NCBI RefSeq assembly: GCF_015221995.1
Contig: NZ_JADFFM010000001.1
Span: 186,001-250,000 of the forward strand
DNA length: 64,000 bases
Source of the DNA: Mucilaginibacter boryungensis
GTDB lineage: Bacteria; Bacteroidota; Bacteroidia; Sphingobacteriales; Sphingobacteriaceae
Direction: 5' to 3'
Below the pieces are notes generated by a model that saw nothing but the letters and a program-made list of their open reading frames with translations, ran no database searches and was not told the origin of the DNA. Position numbers and translations under genes: made by a program. Numbering within the stretch: the first letter of the stretch is position 1; each line of letters opens with the position of its first letter. Below, piece by piece: positions 59,983 to 64,000 of the stretch.

Positions 59983-61245
59983 ATGCGCTCCTACAAGTAC
60001 CTTTTAGCTTTTGCCTTTTGCCTTTTACCTTTCCTGGGTAGAGCGGCCTCTATGCTGCTGCCTATGGACGAAGTGCAGAAAGACCACCTGAAATCGTATG
60101 GCATCGCGTTCTGGACATTACAACGCGGCGAGGAAGTAGACTGGCTGCTGAATTATCGTGGTGGTAGTTTTATGCTGAAATATGATAAAGCCATTGAGGA
60201 TGAGTGCAAGGTGCGCGGTGTAAGTTATGAGATATTAGCCGATGCTAAAGTCACTGAGATTATGACCGAGGTGAGTGATCCATCGGTAAACATGGATATT
60301 GTGAAGCTGGAAAAAGCCCCTAAAATGGCGGTATACGCCCCTAAAAGTAACCTGCCCTGGGACGATGCCGTAACGCTGGTACTAAAATATGCCGAGATAC
60401 CCTACGATCTGGTTTATGATGAAGAAGTGCTGCGCGGCGACCTCGCCAAATACGATTGGGTGCACCTGCATCACGAAGACTTTACCGGTCAGTACAGCAA
60501 GTTTTATAATGGTTTCCGCTTCATGCCCTGGTACCAGGAAGACGTGAAGAACCAGGAAACGCTGGCTCATAAGCTTGGCTTCCAAAAAGTGTCGAAAATG
60601 AAACTGGCCGTAGCAGAACACATTCGTGATTTTTGTGCTAATGGAGGCTTCCTGTTTGCTATGTGTTCGGGCACCGATAGTTTTGATATAGCGCTTGCGG
60701 CAGCCAATACTGATATCTGTGAATCCATGTACGATGGTGACGGCGCCGACCCTGACGCGCAATCGAAGCTTGACTTTAGCAACACGTTCGCCTTCCAGAA
60801 TTTTGTGCTGGATATGAACCCTATGTCTAACCGGTTTAGTAGTATTGATGTGACCAAGGGCAGGCAGGTTGATAAAACCCGCGACTTTTTTACGCTGTTC
60901 GATTTTTCGGCCAAGTGGGATGTGGTACCCAGTATGCTTACCCAAAATCACGATAAAGTAATAAAAGGGTTTATGGGGCTAACCACCGCTTTTAACAAAA
61001 GTTATATTAAACCCAGCGTAACTATAATGGGCGAAACCAAAGCCGCCAATGAGGCACGCTATATCCACGGCGAGTATGGTAAAGGCCAATGGACTTTCTA
61101 CGGCGGCCACGACCCGGAAGATTATCAGCACCAGGTAGGCGACCCGCCCACCGATTTAAAACTACACCCCAATTCGCCTGGTTACCGGTTGATACTTAAT
61201 AATGTGCTTTTCCCTGCCGCGAAGAAGAAGAAACAGAAAACGTGA
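59983..61245 (+). CDS. Secreted protein of the type often labelled 'asparagine synthetase B'
   Basis: 420 residues from ATG 59983 (a TTG three codons earlier is less likely). Signal peptide (FAFCLLPFLGRAAS). The mature protein has no AsnB glutaminase or synthetase motif. Middle part resembles class-I amidotransferase-like folds: GGFLFAMCSGTDSFDIAL (nucleophile-elbow-like, with Cys) and GKGQWTFYGGHDPEDYQHQVG near the end. Conserved in Bacteroidota; function unknown, extracytoplasmic. 299 bp before gldFG, separated by a dispersed repeat. Confidence 0.75.
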   Translation: MRSYKYLLAFAFCLLPFLGRAASMLLPMDEVQKDHLKSYGIAFWTLQRGEEVDWLLNYRGGSFMLKYDKAIEDECKVRGVSYEILADAKVTEIMTEVSDPSVNMDIVKLEKAPKMAVYAPKSNLPWDDAVTLVLKYAEIPYDLVYDEEVLRGDLAKYDWVHLHHEDFTGQYSKFYNGFRFMPWYQEDVKNQETLAHKLGFQKVSKMKLAVAEHIRDFCANGGFLFAMCSGTDSFDIALAAANTDICESMYDGDGADPDAQSKLDFSNTFAFQNFVLDMNPMSNRFSSIDVTKGRQVDKTRDFFTLFDFSAKWDVVPSMLTQNHDKVIKGFMGLTTAFNKSYIKPSVTIMGETKAANEARYIHGEYGKGQWTFYGGHDPEDYQHQVGDPPTDLKLHPNSPGYRLILNNVLFPAAKKKKQKT

Positions 61246-61382
61246 TTTAGTGATTAGCGGTTGGTTGATTAGAGATTAGGTTTTGCTCATCAATGCCGCG
61301 TTAGGGATGGAAGCGGATACCGGCCTGTGGCTAAGGCTTTGTGCAGTATGAGCGCACAGCTCGGCCGAAGGCAACGCCATTA
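61246..61382 (+). repeat. Word repeat plus ~90-bp dispersed repeat, copy B
   Basis: 61246-61282 has 'gtgatttagtgattagcggttggttgattagag' words. 61295-61382 is copy B of the dispersed repeat seen inverted at 40379-40480; shared blocks are GGATACCGGCC, TGGCTAAGGC and GGCAACGCCAT. No open frame; the rest up to 61544 shows nothing clear. Confidence 0.75.
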
Positions 61383-61544
61383 CCAAGGACTTTGTATACT
61401 CAACCATCATATTCTAAATGATTAGAGCACTCATTGAAATAACTGTAGTTAACATACGTTTTTCATTATCCTCTTATTCTATACCTATCTCACTTCCATT
61501 CCATCAATTTTGTTCGTAATTTCGGCATTCATTAGCTAAACTAC

Positions 61545-63947
61545 GTGTACCAGGTATTCAGGAAAGAAATTACGTCGTATTTAAGTTCGTTGGTGGCCTA
61601 TGTTACCATTGGGCTGTTTTTGCTGGTACTGGGGCTATTCCTTTGGGTATTCCCCGATAGCAGTATACTTGATTATGGCTATGCCGGGTTGGACAGCCTG
61701 TTCAATATAGCACCGTTCCTGTTCATGTTCCTGATACCTGCTATCACCATGCGGTCGCTGGCCGAGGAGCGGAAGGAGGGTACTTTTGAACTGCTGGTTA
61801 CCCGCCCGCTTACCGATACGCAAATAGTTTTAGGCAAGTATTTTGCCGGCGTATTATTATTGCTTTGCGCGTTGTTGCCAACGCTTTTTTACTATTTCAC
61901 CGTCAGTATTTTAGGGACGCCGCAAGGTAATATAGATACAGGCGGAGTGATCGGATCGTACATTGGGTTATTCCTGTTGGGCAGTGGTTTTGTGGCTATT
62001 GGCATATTCGCTTCATCCATCACCAAAAACCAAATTATAGCTTTCGCGCTGGCAGTTTTCCTTTGCTTTTTTGTATTCAGCGGGTTTGATTCGCTGAGTG
62101 GCTTATTATCATTACAGGATTACGCCATTCAGTATTTAGGTATAAACGAACATTACCAATCGGTTAGTCGCGGAGTGCTGGATACACGCGATCTGGCCTA
62201 TTTTATTATCCTTTCTACTTTATTTATAGCCTTAACGCTGCTGGTGCTGGTTCGCCAAAGGCAAAAGAAAATAAACTTAAAAGCATCGGGCATATTGGTA
62301 GGGGCGATGGTTGTGCTGTTGGTTTTAGCTAACATATCCTTTACCCGGTTCGATTTTACTAAGGAGAAACGCTACACTGTCTCTGCTATTAGCAGGCAGG
62401 TAATGGATAGTCTGCCGCAAAAGGTTAAAGTAACGTTATACTTAAAAGGCGATAACTTCCCCTCGGGGATGAAACGTCTGCAATGGGCCAGTCGAGATAT
62501 GCTGAACGATCTGCAATCGTACAGTCACGGTAAACTTCAGTTTGATATTGTAGACCCGTTAAAACATAGTACCAATCAGCAAGAACAGGAGCAATTTGAA
62601 CAGGATTTAGAAAGCAAAGGCCTGCTGCCTACCACACTTAGCATAGCTACTGACGGAGGGCAAACCCAAAAATTGATATATCCCGGAGCGATCATCCATG
62701 CGGGGAATAGCGAGATTGCTGTAAACCTGTTACAGAAACGCGAAGGCCTATCAGATGATGAGCAACTGAACAATACTATCCAAAACCTGGAATACGCGTT
62801 TACCTCGGCCATTAAAAAAGCGGTTACCACAGGCCGGCAGCGCATTGCTTTTACAGGCGGGCACGATGAACTAAGCAATGCCCAATTGGAGGATGCCGTA
62901 AGGGCGTTATCAGATGGATTTGATGTTGGCCGGGGGCTCGACCTGAAGCTGGTACCATTTGATACCCTGAAAACTATTAGCCTGATTATTATAGATAAAC
63001 CCGAAAAGCCTTTCACCGAACTGGAAAAATTTAAGCTTGACCAATACTTAATGAACGGCGGCCGCATTATTTGGGCCATTGACCAGGTAAATGCCGATCT
63101 GGATAGCTTGCACGGGCGCGGCAACCAGCAAATGGCCTTCCCTAAAAAGTTGAACCTGGACGACCAGTTATTTACCTATGGGGTTAGAATTAATTACGAT
63201 TTGATAGCTGACATGAGCTGCGCACAGATCCCCATTGCAACCGGTAATATGGGTGGCCGCCCGCAGATACAATTGTTGCCCTGGCTATTTTACCCGCTGT
63301 TTGTGCCTATGTCAAAACACCCTGTCGTTAAAAACCTGGATGCCATCCGCAGTGAATTTGCCAGCACTATTGATACGCTGGGTATAAAAAACGTAACGGA
63401 AACCGTATTGCTTAAATCATCGCCCTACAACAAAAAGTTTAATACCCCATATATGCTTTCGCTGCAGGCACTGGAGCAATTGCCCGACCCGCGGGTTTTC
63501 CAGAGCGAGCAAAAAAATGTGGCAGTATTATTAGAAGGCAATTTCAAATCGGCCTTTTTAAATAGGCCCGTACCAGAAGGGTTTACCGAACATATACAGC
63601 CGTTGCCCGTTAGCAAGCCCACAAAAATGGTAGTAATTAGCGATGGTGATATTTTTAAAAACCAATTAGCGACCGATAGTTCGGCTTATCCGCTGGGGTA
63701 TGATCATTATATGCGCAAAACCTTTGGTAACCGTAATTTTCTGCTAAACCTAGCCGATGCAATGACAGGCGATAGCCGTTTAATTGATCTGCGTACCAAA
63801 GAAATACAGTTGCGCCTGCTAAACCGCGCCCGTATCCGTAACGAAAAGATGTTTTGGCAGGTGATAAATACGGTTGGGCCTTTGTTGTTGGTGTTAATAT
63901 TCGCTATTTTTCAACATTATTTCCGTAAACGGAAGTATGCACACTAA
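61545..63947 (+). CDS. gldG: GldF-GldG fusion: gliding-type ABC transporter permease plus auxiliary protein
   Basis: 800 residues. Residues 1-240 are GldF, a six-helix ABC-2 permease (MRSLAEERKEGTFELLVTRPLTDTQIVLGK is its mark). After a short link (RQRQKKINLKAS) comes GldG: helix at about 250-268, FTKEKRYTVSAISRQV, an extracytoplasmic ABC_transp_aux region (RQRIAFTGGHDELSNAQLED, LIIIDKPEKPFTELEKFKLDQYLMNGGRIIW) and a last helix (PLLLVLIFAIFQHYF). In flavobacteria these are two genes (GldA is the ATPase). Start is GTG 61545; no better start upstream. Sits next to dnaN, a common order in the phylum. Confidence 0.9.
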   Translation: MYQVFRKEITSYLSSLVAYVTIGLFLLVLGLFLWVFPDSSILDYGYAGLDSLFNIAPFLFMFLIPAITMRSLAEERKEGTFELLVTRPLTDTQIVLGKYFAGVLLLLCALLPTLFYYFTVSILGTPQGNIDTGGVIGSYIGLFLLGSGFVAIGIFASSITKNQIIAFALAVFLCFFVFSGFDSLSGLLSLQDYAIQYLGINEHYQSVSRGVLDTRDLAYFIILSTLFIALTLLVLVRQRQKKINLKASGILVGAMVVLLVLANISFTRFDFTKEKRYTVSAISRQVMDSLPQKVKVTLYLKGDNFPSGMKRLQWASRDMLNDLQSYSHGKLQFDIVDPLKHSTNQQEQEQFEQDLESKGLLPTTLSIATDGGQTQKLIYPGAIIHAGNSEIAVNLLQKREGLSDDEQLNNTIQNLEYAFTSAIKKAVTTGRQRIAFTGGHDELSNAQLEDAVRALSDGFDVGRGLDLKLVPFDTLKTISLIIIDKPEKPFTELEKFKLDQYLMNGGRIIWAIDQVNADLDSLHGRGNQQMAFPKKLNLDDQLFTYGVRINYDLIADMSCAQIPIATGNMGGRPQIQLLPWLFYPLFVPMSKHPVVKNLDAIRSEFASTIDTLGIKNVTETVLLKSSPYNKKFNTPYMLSLQALEQLPDPRVFQSEQKNVAVLLEGNFKSAFLNRPVPEGFTEHIQPLPVSKPTKMVVISDGDIFKNQLATDSSAYPLGYDHYMRKTFGNRNFLLNLADAMTGDSRLIDLRTKEIQLRLLNRARIRNEKMFWQVINTVGPLLLVLIFAIFQHYFRKRKYAH

Positions 63948-63953
63948 TTTTTA

Positions 63954-63961
63954 TATTTTTG
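63954..63961 (+). promoter_or_regulatory. -7 promoter box before dnaN
   Basis: TATTTTTG fits TAnnTTTG and lies 18 bp before the ATG at 63980. No -33 TTG seen. Confidence 0.4.
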
Positions 63962-63979
63962 ATAGATTAATTCCTTGAT

Positions 63980-64000
63980 ATGAGATTCATAGTTTCGACT
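63980..64000 (+). CDS. dnaN: DNA polymerase III beta subunit, first codons (partial)
   Basis: Only MRFIVST is visible before the window ends. This is the usual opening of Bacteroidota beta clamps (M-K/R-F-I-V-S), and dnaN next to gldG is a known order in the phylum. Seven residues alone cannot prove it. Confidence 0.6.

Noticed and set aside
60382..60951. 189-codon minus-strand frame inside the 59983 gene
   Set aside because: Shadow frame; the plus-strand protein has a signal peptide and coherent sequence.

Overview
The window is a stretch of chromosome from a member of the Bacteroidota, most likely family Sphingobacteriaceae (Mucilaginibacter/Pedobacter type). The case rests on the gene content (a GldF-GldG fusion next to the start of dnaN, DUF4369/TlpA thioredoxins, a membrane-anchored MutS homologue, DUF5606, a TSP3-OmpA porin), on several promoters of the Bacteroidota type (-33 TTTG, -7 TAnnTTTG), on the near absence of Shine-Dalgarno sites, and on many short palindromic intergenic repeats. 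No transposase, integrase, phage gene, rRNA or CRISPR array was seen.

Layout. 1-7843: tail of an ABC exporter operon (ATPase end plus permease), a DUF2490 outer-membrane protein, enolase with a strong terminator, a small secreted protein, a GT92-like glycosyltransferase, an RhlE-type DEAD-box helicase and a lone glycosyltransferase. 8094-25325: an exopolysaccharide locus. It has a CheY-like regulator overlapping a sugar-phosphate transferase that carries a degenerate receiver domain, a half-length TolC-like protein, a Wzz/BY-kinase-like protein with altered motifs, a 43-residue membrane microprotein, a Wzy-like polymerase/ligase, a Wzx-like flippase, several GT2, GT4 and GT8 transferases and a phosphopantetheinyl transferase. 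A minus-strand partner-switching module (receiver-PP2C phosphatase, STAS, HATPase and a membrane protein) sits inside it. 25393-39110: mixed housekeeping and envelope genes (carboxylesterase, formylglycine-generating enzyme, a Q/N/S/G-rich disordered protein, TRIC channel, amidase, epimerase, a ureohydrolase homologue lacking canonical metal ligands, two tandem TlpA paralogues, DUF72, a short pyrophosphatase, two tRNA-Leu genes, an Asp-box protein).

39205-47348 is the most accessory-looking part: a Crp/Fnr-type regulator and a VOC protein with a perfect 16-bp palindrome between them, an AT-rich pair of unknown membrane proteins, and a lone secreted glycoside-hydrolase-like gene flanked by direct copies of a GC-rich repeat. 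47438-64000 is mainly core: MeaB, aminopeptidase P, OmpA, RidA, RarD-like exporter, RecG, membrane MutS-like ATPase, RlmH, CDF zinc exporter, DUF5606, cyclophilin, a secreted protein of the kind often labelled asparagine synthetase B, GldF-GldG and the first codons of dnaN.

The most distinctive non-genic signal is a set of intergenic palindromes whose arms are built from short degenerate repeated words, with a different word at most sites. One supplies a promoter half (31579) and one encodes the C-terminus of MeaB (48315). The best candidate systems for follow-up are the exopolysaccharide locus with its pseudo-receiver transferase and embedded partner-switching module, and the AT-rich two-gene membrane cassette at 40.7-43.0 kb. 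Functions are from motif reading only; no database search was possible.
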